From the NCBI GenBank assembly GCA_963920705.1, contig OY987225.1, positions 13,472,829 to 13,536,828 of the forward strand: a DNA stretch of 64,000 nt. Reading direction: 5' to 3'. The notes under the pieces are model-generated. The model was not told the origin of the DNA and ran no database searches. It saw only the letters and a list, made by a program, of their open reading frames with translations. The number at the start of each line of letters is the position of its first letter. Positions within the stretch are counted from its first letter, which is position 1. A program made the position numbers and the translations under genes. Of this stretch, positions 52,601 to 64,000 are shown piece by piece. This DNA comes from Odiellus spinosus (lineage: Eukaryota; Arthropoda; Arachnida; Opiliones; Phalangiidae).

Positions 52601-55600
52601 CATGGATTATGTTTGTTCGTTTGCAACCTAGATTAATAATTAAAATATGGGAATTTTTATTCCCTTTAAATTCCTTGTACAAGCATTCATAGGCTAACAT
52701 GAACGAATTGCCTCGACTAAAATCGAGGGGTTGTAATAAAACATTATCCATGGATTAGGTTTGTTCGTTTGCAACCTAGATTAAAAATTAAAATATGGGG
52801 ATTTTTTATTCCCTTTAAATTCCTTCAATAAGCATTCATAAGATAACGTGAACGAATTGCCTCGACTAAAGTCGTGGAGTTGTAATAAAACATTATCCAT
52901 GGATTAGGTTTGTTCGTTTGCAACCTAGATTAAAATATGGGGATTTTTTATTCCCGTTAAATTCCTTGTATAAGCATTCATAAGCTAACATGAACGAATT
53001 GCCTTGACTAAAGTCGAGGAGTTGTAATAAAACATTATCCATGGATTAGGTTTGTTCGTTTGCAACCTAGATTAATAATTAAAATATGGGAATTTTTATT
53101 CCCTTTAAATTCCTTGTACAAGCATTCATAGGCTAACATGAACGAATTGCCTCGACTAAAATCGAGGGGTTGTAATAAAACATTATCCATGGATTAGGTT
53201 TGTTCGTTTGTAACCTAGATTAAAAATTAAAATATGGAGATTTTTTATTCCCTTTAAATTCCTTGTATAAGCATTCATAAGCTAACATGAACGAATTCCC
53301 TCGACTAAAGTCGAGGAGTTGTAATAAAACATTATCCATGGATTAGGTTTGTTCGTTTGCAACCTAGATTAAAAATTAAAATATGGGGATTTTTTATTCC
53401 CTTTAAATTCCTTGTACAAGCATTCATAGGCTAACATGAACGAATTGCCTCGACTAAAATCGAGGGGTTGTAATAAAACATTATCCATGGATTAGGTTTG
53501 TTCGTTTGTAACCTAGATTAAAAATTAAAATATGGAGATTTTTTATTCCCTTTAAATTCCTTGTATAAGCATTCATAAGCTAACATGAACGAATTGCCTC
53601 GACTAAAGTCAAGGAGTTGTAATAAAACATTATCCATGGATTAGGTTTGTTCGTTTGCAACCTAGATTAAAAACTAAAATATGGGGATTTTTTTATTCCC
53701 TTTAAATTCGTTATATAAGCATTCATAAGCTAACATGAACGAATTTCCTCGACTAAAGTCGAGGAGTTGTAATAAAACATTATCCATGGATTAGGTTTGT
53801 TCGTTTGTAACCTAGATTAAAAATTAAAATATGGAGATTTTTTATTCCCTTTAAATTCCTTGTATAAGCATTCATAAGCTAACATGAACGAATTGCCTCG
53901 ACTAAAGTCATGGAGTTGTAATAAAACATTATCCATGGATTAGGTTTGTTCGTTTGCAACCTAGATTAAAATATGGGGATTTTTTATTCCCGTTAAATTC
54001 CTTGTATAAGCATTCATAAGCTAACATGAACGAATTGCCTCGACTAAAGTCGAGGAGTTGTAATAAAACATTATCCATGGATTAGGTTTGTTCGTTTGCA
54101 ACCTAGATTAAAAACTAAAATATGGGGATTTTTTTATTCCCTTTAAATTCGTTATATAAGCATTCATAAGCTAACATGAACGAATTTCCTCGACTAAAGT
54201 CGAGGAGTTGTAATAAAACATTATCCATGGATTATGTTTGTTCGTTTGCAACCTAGATTAATAATTAAAATATGGGAATTTTTATTCCCTTTAAATTCCT
54301 TGTACAAGCATTCATAGGCTAACATGAACGAATTGCCTCGACTAAAATCGAGGGGTTGTAATAAAACATTATCCATGGATTAGGTTTGTTCGTTTGTAAC
54401 CTAGATTAAAAATTAAAATATGGAGATTTTTTATTCCCTTTAAATTCCTTGTATAAGCATTCATAAGCTAACATGAACGAATTCCCTCGACTAAAGTCGA
54501 GGAGTTGTAATAAAACATTATCCATGGATTAGGTTTGTTCGTTTGCAACCTAGATTAAAAATTAAAATATGGGGATTTTTTATTCCCTTTAAATTCCTTG
54601 TACAAGCATTCATAGGCTAACATGAACGAATTGCCTCGACTAAAATCGAGGGGTTGTAATAAAACATTATCCATGGATTAGGTTTGTTCGTTTGTAACCT
54701 AGATTAAAAATTAAAATATGGAGATTTTTTATTCCCTTTAAATTCCTTGTATAAGCATTCATAAGCTAACATGAACGAATTCCCTCGACTAAAGTCGAGG
54801 AGTTGTAATAAAACATTATCCATGGATTAGGTTTGTTCGTTTGCAACCTAGATTAAAAATTAAAATATGGGGATTTTTTATTCCCTTTAAATTCCTTGTA
54901 TAAGCATTCATAAGCTAACATGAACGAATTGCCTCGACTAAAGTCATGGAGTTGTAATAAAACATTATCCATGGATTAGGTTTGTTCGTTTGCAACCTAG
55001 ATTAAAATATGGGGATTTTTTATTCCCGTTAAATTCCTTGTATAAGCATTCATAAGCTAACATGAACGAATTGCCTCGACTAAAGTCGAGGAGTTGTAAT
55101 AAAACATTATCCATGGATTAGGTTTGTTCGTTTGCAACCTAGATTAAAAACTAAAATATGGGGATTTTTTTATTCCCTTTAAATTCGTTATATAAGCATT
55201 CATAAGCTAACATGAACGAATTTCCTCGACTAAAGTCGAGGAGTTGTAATAAAACATTATCCATGGATTAGGTTTGTTCGTTTGCAACCTAGATTAAAAA
55301 CTAAAATATGGGGATTTTTTATTCCCTTTAAATTCGTTATATAAGCATTCATAAGCTAACATGAACGAATTGCCTCGACTAAAGTCGAGGAGTTGTAATA
55401 AAACATTATCCATGGATTATGTTTGTTCGTTTGCAACCTAGATTAATAATTAAAATATGGGAATTTTTATTCCCTTTAAATTCCTTGTATAAGCATTCAT
55501 AGGCTAACATGAACGAATTGCCTCGACTAAAGTCGAGGAATTGTAATAAAACAATAACCATGGATTAGGTTTGTTCGTTTGCAAAATAGATTAAAAATTA

Positions 55601-56640
55601 AAATATGGGGATTTTTTATTCCCTTTAAATTCCTTGTATAAGCATTCATAAGCTAACACGAACGAATTGCCTCGACTAAAGTCGTGGAGTTGTAATAAAA
55701 CATTATCCATGGATTAGGTTTGTTCGTTTGTAACCTAGATTAAAAATTAAAATATGGAGATTTTTTATTCCCTTTAAATTCCTTGTATAAGCATTCATAA
55801 GCTAACATGAACGAATTCCCTCGACTAAAGTCGAGGAGTTGTAATAAAACATTATCCATGGATTAGGTTTGTTCGTTTGCAACCTAGATTAAAAATTAAA
55901 ATATGGGGATTTTTTATTCCCTTTAAATTCCTTCAATAAGCATTCATAAGCTAACGTGAACGAATTGCCTCGACTAAAGTCGTGGAGTTGTAATAAAACA
56001 TTATCCATGGAATAGGTTTGTTCGTTTGCAACCTAGATTAAAAATTAAAATATGGGGATTTTTTATTCCCTTTAAATTCCTTGTATAAGCATTCATAAGC
56101 TAACATGAACGAATTGCCTCGACTAAAGTCGAGGAATTGTAATAAAACAATAACCATGGATTAGGTTTGTTCGTTTGCAACCTAGATTAAAAATTAAAAT
56201 ATGGGGATTTTTTATTCCCTTTCAATTCCTTGTATAAGCGTTCATAAGCTAACATGAAAGAATTGCCTCGACTAAAGTCGTGGAGTTGTAATAAAACATT
56301 ATCCATGGATTAGGTTTGTTCGTTTGCAACCTAGATTAAAAGATGGGGATTTTTTATTCCCGTTAAATTCCTTGTATAAGCATTCATAAGCTAACATGAA
56401 CGAATTGCCTCGACTAAAGTCGAGGAGTTGTAATAAAACATTATCCATGGATTAGGTCTGTTCGTTTGTAAACTAGATTAAAAATTAAAATATGGGGATT
56501 TTTTATTCCCTTTAAATTCCTTGTATAAGTATTCATAAGCTAACACGAACGAATTCCCTCGACTAAAGTCGAGGAGTTGTGATAAAACATTATCCATGGA
56601 TTAGGTTTGTTCGTTTCCAACCTAAATTAAAAATTAAAAT
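49658..56640. repeat. Region B distal part
   Basis: It opens with the XbaI marker monomer, a shortened gggaatg-to-gtctagg order (49681 to 50344) and then repeated groups of: attatgtttg / taataatt / ttgtacaag / cgaggggttg monomer, atatggagattt monomer, actaaaatatgg ttcgttatata monomer. Rare CpG-loss hairpins appear here (gtcaagg near 51382, 52276, 53609; gtcatgg near 53907, 54944). From about 55550 the monomers become more ordinary and region B markers end at about 56360. Confidence 0.7.
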
Positions 56641-58830
56641 ATGGGGAATTTTTATTCCCTTTAAATTCCTTGTATAAGCATTCATAAGGTTACATGAACG
56701 AATTGCCTCGACTAAAGTCGAGGAGTTGTAATAAAACATTATCCATGGATTAGGTTTGTTCGTTTGTAACCTAGATTAAAAATTAAAATACGGTTTTTTT
56801 TATTCCCTTTAAATTCCTTGTATAAGCATTCATAAGCTAACATGAACGAATTGCCTCGACTAAAGTCGAGGAGTTGTAATAAAACATTATCCATGGATTA
56901 GGTTTGTTCGTTTGCAACCTAGATTAAAATATGGGGATTTTTTATTCCCTTTAAATTCCTTGTATAAGCATTCATAGGCTAACATGAACGAATTCCCTCG
57001 ACTAAAGTCGAGGAGTTGTAATAAAACATTATCCATGGATTAGGTTTGTTCGTTTGCAACCTAGATTAAAAATTAAATTTTGGGAATTTTTTATTCCCTT
57101 TAAATCCCTTGTATAAGCATTCATAAGCTAACATGAACGAATTGCCTCGACTAAAGTCGAGGAGATGTAATAAAACATTATCCATGGATTAGGTTTGTTC
57201 GTTTGCAACCTAGATTAAAATATGGGGATTTTTTTTTCCCTTTAAATTCCTTGTATAAGCATTCATAGGCTAACATGAACGAATTGCCTCGACTAAAGTC
57301 GAGGAGTTGTAATAAAACATTATCCATGGATTAGGTTTGTTCGTTTGCAACCTAGATTAAAAATTAAATTTTGGGAATTTTTTATTCCCTTTAAATTCCT
57401 TGTATAAGCATTCATAAGCTAACATGAACGAATTGCCTCGACTAAAGTCGAGGAGTTGTAATAAAACATTATCCATGGATTAGGTTTGTTCGTTTGCAAC
57501 CTAGATTAAAATATGGGGAAGTTTTATTCCCTTTAAATTCCTTGTATAAGCATTCATAAGGTAACATGAACGAATTGCCTCGACTAAAGTCGAGAAGTTG
57601 TAATAAAACATTATCCATGGATTAGGTTTGTTCGTTTACAACCTAGATTAAAAATTAAAATATGGGGATTTTTTATTCCCTTTAAATTCCTTGTATAAGC
57701 ATTCATAAGCTAACATGAACGAATTGCCTCGACTAAAGTCGAGGAGTTGTAATAAAACATTATCCATGGATTAGGTTTGTTCGTTTGCAACCTAGATTAA
57801 AATATGGGGAAGTTTTATTCCCTTTAAATTCCTTGTATAAGCATTCATAAGGTAACATGTACGAATTGCCTCGACTAAAGTCGAGAAGTTGTAATAAAAC
57901 ATTATCCATGGATTAGGTTTGTTCGTTTACAACCTAGATTAAAAATTAAAATATGGGAATTTTTTATTCCCTTTAAATTCCTTGTATAAGCATTCATAAG
58001 CTAACATGAACGAATTGCCTCGACTAAAGTCGAGGAGATGTAATAAAACATTATCCATGGATTAGGTTTGTTCGTTTGCAACCTAGATTAAAATATGGGG
58101 ATTTTTTATTCCCTTTAAATTCCTTGTAAAAGCATTCATAAGCTAACATGAACGAATTGCCTCGACTTAAGTCGAGGAGTTGTAATAAAACATTATCCAT
58201 GGATTAGGTTTGTTCGTTTGTAACCTAGATTAAAAATTAAAATATGGGTTTTTTTTATTCCCTTTAAATTCCTTGTATAAGCATTCATAAGCTAACATGA
58301 ACGAATTCCCTCGACTAAAGTCGAGGAGTTGTAATAAAACATTATCCATGGATTAGGTTTGTTCGTTTGCAACCTAGATTAAAAATTAAACTATGGGGAT
58401 TTTTTATTCCCTTTAAATTCCTTGTATAAGCATTCATAAGCTAACATGAACGAATTGCCTCGACTAAAGTCGAGGAGTTGTAATAAAACAGTATCCATGG
58501 ATTAGGTTTGTTCGTTTGCAACCTAGATTAAAATATGGGGATTTTTTATTCCCTTTAAATTCCTTGTATAAGCATTCATAGGCTAACATGAACGAATTGC
58601 CTCGACTAAAGTCGAGGAGTTGTAATAAAACATTATCCATGGATTAGGTTTGTTCGTTTGCAACCTAGATTAAAAACTAAAATATGGGGATTTTTTATTC
58701 CCTTTAAATTCTTTATATAAGCATTCATAAGCTAACATGAACGAATGAGGAGTTGTAATAAAACATTATCCATGGATTAGGTTTGTACGTTTGCAAACTA
58801 GATTAAAAATTAAAATATGGGGATTTTTTA
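56641..58830. repeat. Region C proximal part, region A-like monomers
   Basis: Alternating 149-bp and short 142-bp monomers with attaaattttggg, cataggctaac and gtttacaacc variants as in region A, plus a private ggggaagttttattccc variant (near 57517 and 57808). One perfect palindrome at 58160-58177. Hairpin-deleted monomer near 58746. Confidence 0.75.
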
Positions 58831-59063
58831 TTCCCTTTAAATTCCTTGTATAAGCATTCATAAGCTAACATGAACGAATTGCCTCGACTAAAGTCGAGGA
58901 GTTGTAATAAAACATTATCCATAGATTAGGTTTGTTCGTTTGCAACCTAGATTAAAATATGGGGGATTTTTTATTCCCTTTAAATTCCTTGTATAAGCAT
59001 TCATAAGGTAACATGGACGAATTGCCTCGACTAAACTCGAGGAGTTATAATAAAACATTATCC

Positions 59064-59401
59064 AATTAAGGTATGAGATCAGATCATAGAACTCTGATTC
59101 TATGCCTAAAGCCAAAGCTAAATTAAGTAAATTTTTCTATCGAAAGAAAAGTTTCGTTTTGTTTGACACGTAACCCCTGTAAAATAATTAAGCGAAATTT
59201 AATGTTAAGCGTTAATGGGAGAAAATCGTCTGTTATGTTTTTTCTTAAATATTTCCGAGTGAATAAAATCAGTTGTTTTGAAATTTGAAACTCTAAATCG
59301 TGCCAGATTGTGATTATATTTAAATTTCGTTTTAAAAGAAAATCTAATTATATTTAAATTTCATGTTTTAAGAGAGAATTTAATTGTATTAAAATTTAAT
59401 G
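59064..59401. repeat. 338-bp module, copy 5 (diverged lineage)
   Basis: Same ends and phase as copies 1-4 but about eight substitutions (for example cgaaagaaaag, cccctgtaaaat, gcgttaatggg, aaatcgtctgtt, gaaatttgaaac, aaatttcgtttt). The second stem has lost one pair. The 16-bp upstream extra segment is absent, so the junction is a clean 19-bp direct repeat (59045-59063 and 59402-59420). The downstream monomer begins gcaacgtagattaataatt, unlike copies 1-4. Confidence 0.85.
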
Positions 59402-60732
59402 TTGTAATAAAACATTATCCATGGATTAGGTTTGTTCGTTTGCAACGTAGATTAATAATTAAAATATGGGAATTTTTATTCCCTTTAAATTCCTTGTATA
59501 AGCATACATAAGCTAACATGAACGAATTACCTCGACTAAAGTCGAGGAGTTGTAATAAAACATTATCCATGGATTAGGTTTGTTCGTTTGCAACCTAGAT
59601 TAAAAACTAAAATATGGGGATTTTTTATTCCCTTTAAATTCTTTATATAAGCATTCATAAGCTAAAATGAACGAATGAGGAGTTGTAATAAAACATAATC
59701 CATGGATTAGGTTTGTTCGTTTGCAACCTAAATTAAAAATTAAAATATGGGGAATTTTTATTCCCTTTAAATTTCTTGTATAAGCATTCATAAGGTAACA
59801 CGAACGAATTGCTTCGACTAAAGTCGAGAAGTTGTAATAAAACATTATCCATGGATTAGGCTTGTTCGTTTGCAACCTAGATTAAAATATGGGGATTTTT
59901 TATTCCCTTTAAATTCCTTGTATAAGCATTCATAAGGTAACATGAACGAATTGCCTCGACTAAAGTCGAGGAGTTGTAATAAAACATTATCCATAGATTA
60001 GGTTTGTTCGTTTGCAACCTAGATTAAAAATTAAAATATGGGGATTTTTTATTCCCTTCAAATTCCTTGTATAAGCATTCATAAGCTAACATGAACGAAT
60101 TGCCTCGACTAAAGTCGAGGAGTTGTAATAAAACATTATCCATGGATTAGGTTTGTTCGTTTGTAACCTAGATTAAAAATTAAAATATGGGGATTTTTTT
60201 ATTCCCTTTAAATTCCTTGTATAAGGCATTCATAAGCTAACATGAACGAATTGCCTCGACTAAAGTCGAGGAATTGTAATAAAACATTATCCATGGATTA
60301 CGTTTGTTCGTTTGCAACCTAGATTAATAATTAAAATATAGGAATTTTTATTCCCTTTAAATTCCTTGTATAAGCATTCATAGGCTAACATGAACGAATT
60401 GCCTCGACTAAAGTCGAGGAATTGTAATAAAACAATAACCATGGATTAGGTTTGTTCGTTTGCAACCTAGATTAAAAATTAAAATATGGGGAATTTTTAT
60501 TCCCTTTAAATTCCTTGTATAAGCATTCATAAGCTAACATGAACGAATTGCCTCGACTAAAGTCGAGGAGTTGTAATAAAACATTATCCATAGATTAGGT
60601 TTGTTCGTTTGCAACCTAGATTAAAATATGGGGGATTTTTTATTCCCTTTAAATTCCTTGTATAAGCATTCATAAGGTAACATGGACGAATTGCCTCGAC
60701 TAAACTCGAGGAGTTATAATAAAACATTATCC

Positions 60733-61070
60733 AATTAAGGTATGAGATCAGATCATAGAACTCTGATTCTATGCCTAAAGCCAAAGCTAAATTAAGTAAA
60801 TTTTTCTATCGAAAGAAAAGTTTCGTTTTGTTTGACACGTAACCCCTGTAAAATAATTAAGCGAAATTTAATGTTAAGCGTTAATGGGAGAAAATCGTCT
60901 GTTATGTTTTTTCTTAAATATTTCCGAGTGAATAAAATCAGTTGTTTTGAAATTTGAAACTCTAAATCGTGCCAGATTGTGATTATATTTAAATTTCGTT
61001 TTAAAAGAAAATCTAATTATATTTAAATTTCATGTTTTAAGAGAGAATTTAATTGTATTAAAATTTAATG
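60733..61070. repeat. 338-bp module, copy 6
   Basis: It appears identical to copy 5, 1,669 bp downstream, inside the tandem 1,669-bp duplication. It has the same clean junctions. Confidence 0.85.
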
Positions 61071-62251
61071 TTGTAATAAAACATTATCCATGGATTAGGT
61101 TTGTTCGTTTGCAACGTAGATTAATAATTAAAATATGGGAATTTTTATTCCCTTTAAATTCCTTGAATAAGCATACATAAGCTAACATGAACGAATTACC
61201 TCGACTAAAGTCGAGGAGTTGTAATAAAACATTATCCATGGATTAGGTTTGTTCGTTTGCAACCTAGATTAAAAACTAAAATATGGGGATTTTTTATTCC
61301 CTTTAAATTCTTTATATAAGCATTCATAAGCTAAAATGAACGAATGAGGAGTTGTAATAAAACATAATCCATGGATTAGGTTTGTTCGTTTGCAACCTAA
61401 ATTAAAAATTAAAATATGGGGAATTTTTATTCCCTTTAAATTTCTTGTATAAGCATTCATAAGGTAACACGAACGAATTGCCTCGACTAAAGTCGAGAAG
61501 TTGTAATAAAACATTATCCATGGATTAGGCTTGTTCGTTTGCAACCTAGATTAAAATATGGGGATTTTTTATTCCCTTTAAATTCCTTGTATAAGCATTC
61601 ATAAGGTAACATGAACGAATTGCCTCGACTAAAGTCGAGGAGTTGTAATAAAACATTATCCATAGATTAGGTTTGTTCGTTTGCAACCTAGATTAAAAAT
61701 TAAAATATGGGGATTTTTTATTCCCTTCAAATTCCTTGTATAAGCATTCATAAGCTAACATGAACGAATTGCCTCGACTAAAGTCGAGGAGTTGTAATAA
61801 AACATTATCCATGGATTAGGTTTGTTCGTTTGTAACCTAGATTAAAAATTAAAATATGGGGATTTTTTTATTCCCTTTAAATTCCTTGTATAAGGCATTC
61901 ATAAGCTAACATGAACGAATTGCCTCGACTAAAGTCGAGGAATTGTAATAAAACATTATCCATGGATTACGTTTGTTCGTTTGCAACCTAGATTAATAAT
62001 TAAAATATAGGAATTTTTATTCCCTTTAAATTCCTTGTATAAGCATTCATAGGCTAACATGAACGAATTGCCTCGACTAAAGTCGAGGAATTGTAATAAA
62101 ACAATAACCATGGATTAGGTTTGTTCGTTTGCAACCTAGATTAAAATATGGGGATTTTTTATTCCCTTTAAATTCCTTGTATAAGCATTCATAAGGTAAC
62201 ATGAACGAATTGCCTCGACTAAAGTCGAGGAGTTATAATAAAACATTATCC

Positions 62252-62590
62252 AATTAAGGTATGAGATCAGATCATAGAACTCTGATTCTATGCCTAAAGC
62301 CAAAGCTAAATTAAGTAAATTTTTCTATCGAAAGAAAAGTTTCGTTTTGTTTGACACGTAACCCCTGAAAAATAATTAAGCGAAATTTAATGTTAAGCGT
62401 CAATGGGAGAAAATCGTCTGTTATGTTTTTTCTTAAATATTTCCGAGTGAATAAAATCAGTTGTTTTGGAAATTTAAAACTCTAAATCGTGCCAGATTGT
62501 GATTATATTTAAATTTCGTTTTAAAAGAAAATCTAATTATATTTAAATTTCATGTTTTAAGAGAGAATTTAATTGTATTAAAATTTAATG
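62252..62590. repeat. 338-bp module, copy 7 (339 bp, intermediate)
   Basis: It shares cccctgaaaaat and gcgtcaatggg with copies 1-4, but cgaaagaaaag, aaatcgtctgtt and aaatttcgtttt with copies 5-6. It has its own one-base insertion and change (ttggaaatttaaaac). No 16-bp extra segment is present upstream. Confidence 0.85.
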
Positions 62591-64000
62591 TTGTAATAAA
62601 ACATTATCCATGGATTAGGTTTGTTCGTTTGCAACGTAGATTAATAATTAAAATATGGGAATTTTTATTCCCTTTAAATTCCTTGGATAAGCATTCATAA
62701 GCTAACATGAACGAATTGCCTCGACTAATGTCGAGGAGTTGTTATAAAACATTATCCATGGATTAGGTTTGTTCGTTTGCAACCTAGATTAAAAATTAAA
62801 ATATGGGGATTTTTTATTCCCTTTAAATTCCTTGTATAAGCATTCATAAGCTAACATGAACGAATTGCCTCGACTAAAGTCGAGGAGTTGTAATAAAACA
62901 TTATCCATGGATTAGGTTTGTTCGTTTGTAACCTAGATTAAAAATTAAAATATGGGGATTTTTTATTCCCTTTAAATTCCTTGTATAAGCATTCATAAGC
63001 TAACATGAACGAATTGCCTCGACTAAAGTCGAGGAGTTGTGATAAAACATTATCCATGGATTAGGTTTGCTCGTTTGCAACCTAAATTAAAAATTAAAAT
63101 ATGGGGAATTTTTATTCCCTTTAAATTCCTTGTATAAGCATTCATAAGGTAACATGAACGAATTCCCTCGACTAAAGTCGAGGAGTTGTAATAAAACATT
63201 ATCCATGGATTAGGTTTGTTCGTTTGCAACCTAGATTAAAAGTTAAAATATGGGGATTTTTTATTCCCTTTAAATTCCTTGTATAAGCATTCATAAGCTA
63301 ACATGAACGAATTGCCTCGACTAAAGTCGAGGAGTTGTAATAAAACAATAACCATGGATTAGGTTTGTTCGTTTGCAACCTATATTAAAAATTAAAATAT
63401 GGGGATTTTTTATTCCCTTTAAATTCCTTGTATAAGCATTCATAAGCTAACATGAACGAATTGCCTCGACTAAAGTCGAGGAGTTGTAATAAAACATTAT
63501 CCATGGATTAGGTTTGGTCCTTTGCAACCTAGAATAAAAATTAAAATATGGGGATTTTTTATTCCCTTTAAATTCCTTGTATAAGCATTCATAAGCTAAC
63601 ATGAACGAATTTCCTCGACTAAAGTCGAGGAGTTGTAATAAAACATTATCCATGGATTAGGTTTGTTCGTTTGCAACCTAGATTAAAAACTAATATATGG
63701 GGATTTTTTATTCCCTTTAAATTCGTTATATAAGCATTCATAAGCTAACATGAACGAATTGCCTCGACTTAAGTCGAGGAGTTGTAATAAAACATTATCC
63801 ATGGATTAGGTTTGTTCGTTTGCAACCTAGATTAAAATATGGGGATTTTTTATTCCCTTTAAATTCCTTGTATAAGCATTCATAAGCTAACATGAACGAA
63901 TTGCCTCGACTAAAGTCGAGGAGTTGTAATAAAACATTATCCATGGATTAGGTTTGTTCGTTTGTAACCTAGATTAAAAATTAAAATATGGGGATTTTTT
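62591..64000. repeat. Array tail at window edge
   Basis: Ordinary monomers after module copy 7, mostly consensus, with one gtttggtcctttg variant (about 63515), one ttcgttatata monomer (63723) and one perfect palindrome (63762-63779). The window ends inside a T tract, so the array continues. Confidence 0.85.

Larger units (their letters stand above)
58830..62148. repeat. Tandem duplication of 1,669 bp (two copies)
   Basis: About 58830-60480 and 60499-62148 match at an offset of 1,669 bp, including module copies 5 and 6 and the hairpin-deleted monomers. Differences seen: ttgtataagcatac near 59497 vs ttgaataagcatac near 61166, and gaattgcttcg near 59807 vs gaattgcctcg. It carries the attacgtttg / atatagg monomer (60300, 61969) also found at 13914 and 15541. 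Confidence 0.85.
1..64000. repeat. 149-bp AT-rich satellite array, fills the window
   Basis: Head-to-tail copies of a 149-bp monomer run from the first to the last base, broken only by seven copies of a 338-bp module. All copies lie in one orientation. The window begins at about monomer phase 57 and ends at about phase 100 (phase 1 = the t of ttgcctcgac), so both array edges lie outside. Best-conserved stretches are phases 24-75 (ttgtaat through cctagatta) and 105-148 (ccctttaaa through catgaacga). Most variation is in the hairpin (phases 3-23) and the A/T-rich phases 76-104. Monomer length (near the 147-bp nucleosome core), AT-richness and higher-order structure are typical of centromeric or pericentromeric satellites. 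The centromeric role is inference; the tandem structure is seen directly. Confidence 0.98.

Noticed and set aside
1..64000. CRISPR array
   Set aside because: Repeats are contiguous 149-bp units with no unique spacers and no cas genes. Sequence type and scale are those of a eukaryotic satellite.

Overview
The whole 64 kb window is one uninterrupted block of AT-rich tandem satellite DNA. I find no credible protein-coding gene, tRNA, rRNA or conventional transposable element in it. The basic monomer is 149 bp (35070-35218 is an exact example). It has about 31.5% G+C and carries an 8-bp-arm inverted repeat (cctcgact-aa-agtcgagg) and an NcoI-type ccatgg. It is present roughly 420 times (an estimate from length), all in the same orientation. 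The window starts and ends inside monomers, so the array continues on both sides. This architecture (near-nucleosome-length monomer, higher-order repeats, recent segmental duplications) is that of a eukaryotic centromeric or other heterochromatic satellite. A plant or another eukaryote with a large satellite array is most likely. The species and chromosomal position cannot be told from the sequence.

Layout. Region A (1 to about 34.2 kb) is built of large higher-order repeat (HOR) units that each begin with the same XbaI-bearing variant monomer, at 1, 7400, 14218, 15852, 17617 and 24422. The full units are about 6.8-7.4 kb and two are truncated (1634 and 1765 bp). About 12.57 kb (1204-13777) recurs at 18226-30800 with an offset of 17,022-17,023 bp and almost no differences, so it is a very recent duplication or an assembly duplication. 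A stretch of nested 857/440/1297-bp duplications (about 30.2-34.2 kb) and a transition (34.2-36.4 kb) lead to region B (about 36.4-56.6 kb). Region B has a different set of diagnostic variants (gtcgtgg, cccgttaaat, ttcgttatata, ttgtacaag with cgaggggttg) and shorter HORs, including a 590-bp tetramer repeated three times, a 1,158-bp tandem duplication, and a 2-kb block duplicated at an offset of 3,252 bp. Region C (56.6-64 kb) returns to region A-like monomers and contains a 1,669-bp tandem duplication.

The only sequence that is not monomer is a 338-bp module present seven times (3233, 10484, 20255, 27506, 59064, 60733, 62252), always at the same monomer phase. It is flanked by a 19-bp direct duplication of the monomer (TTATAATAAAACATTATCC upstream, TTGTAATAAAACATTATCC downstream). 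It looks like a single old insertion that has since been copied along with the HORs. Copies 1-4 look identical, copies 5-6 look identical, and copy 7 is intermediate, so the module records the order of array growth.

Nothing here works together as genes. The biology is structural: probable chromatin or centromere function, unequal exchange, slippage at a 7-bp direct repeat, and recurrent deletion of the hairpin.
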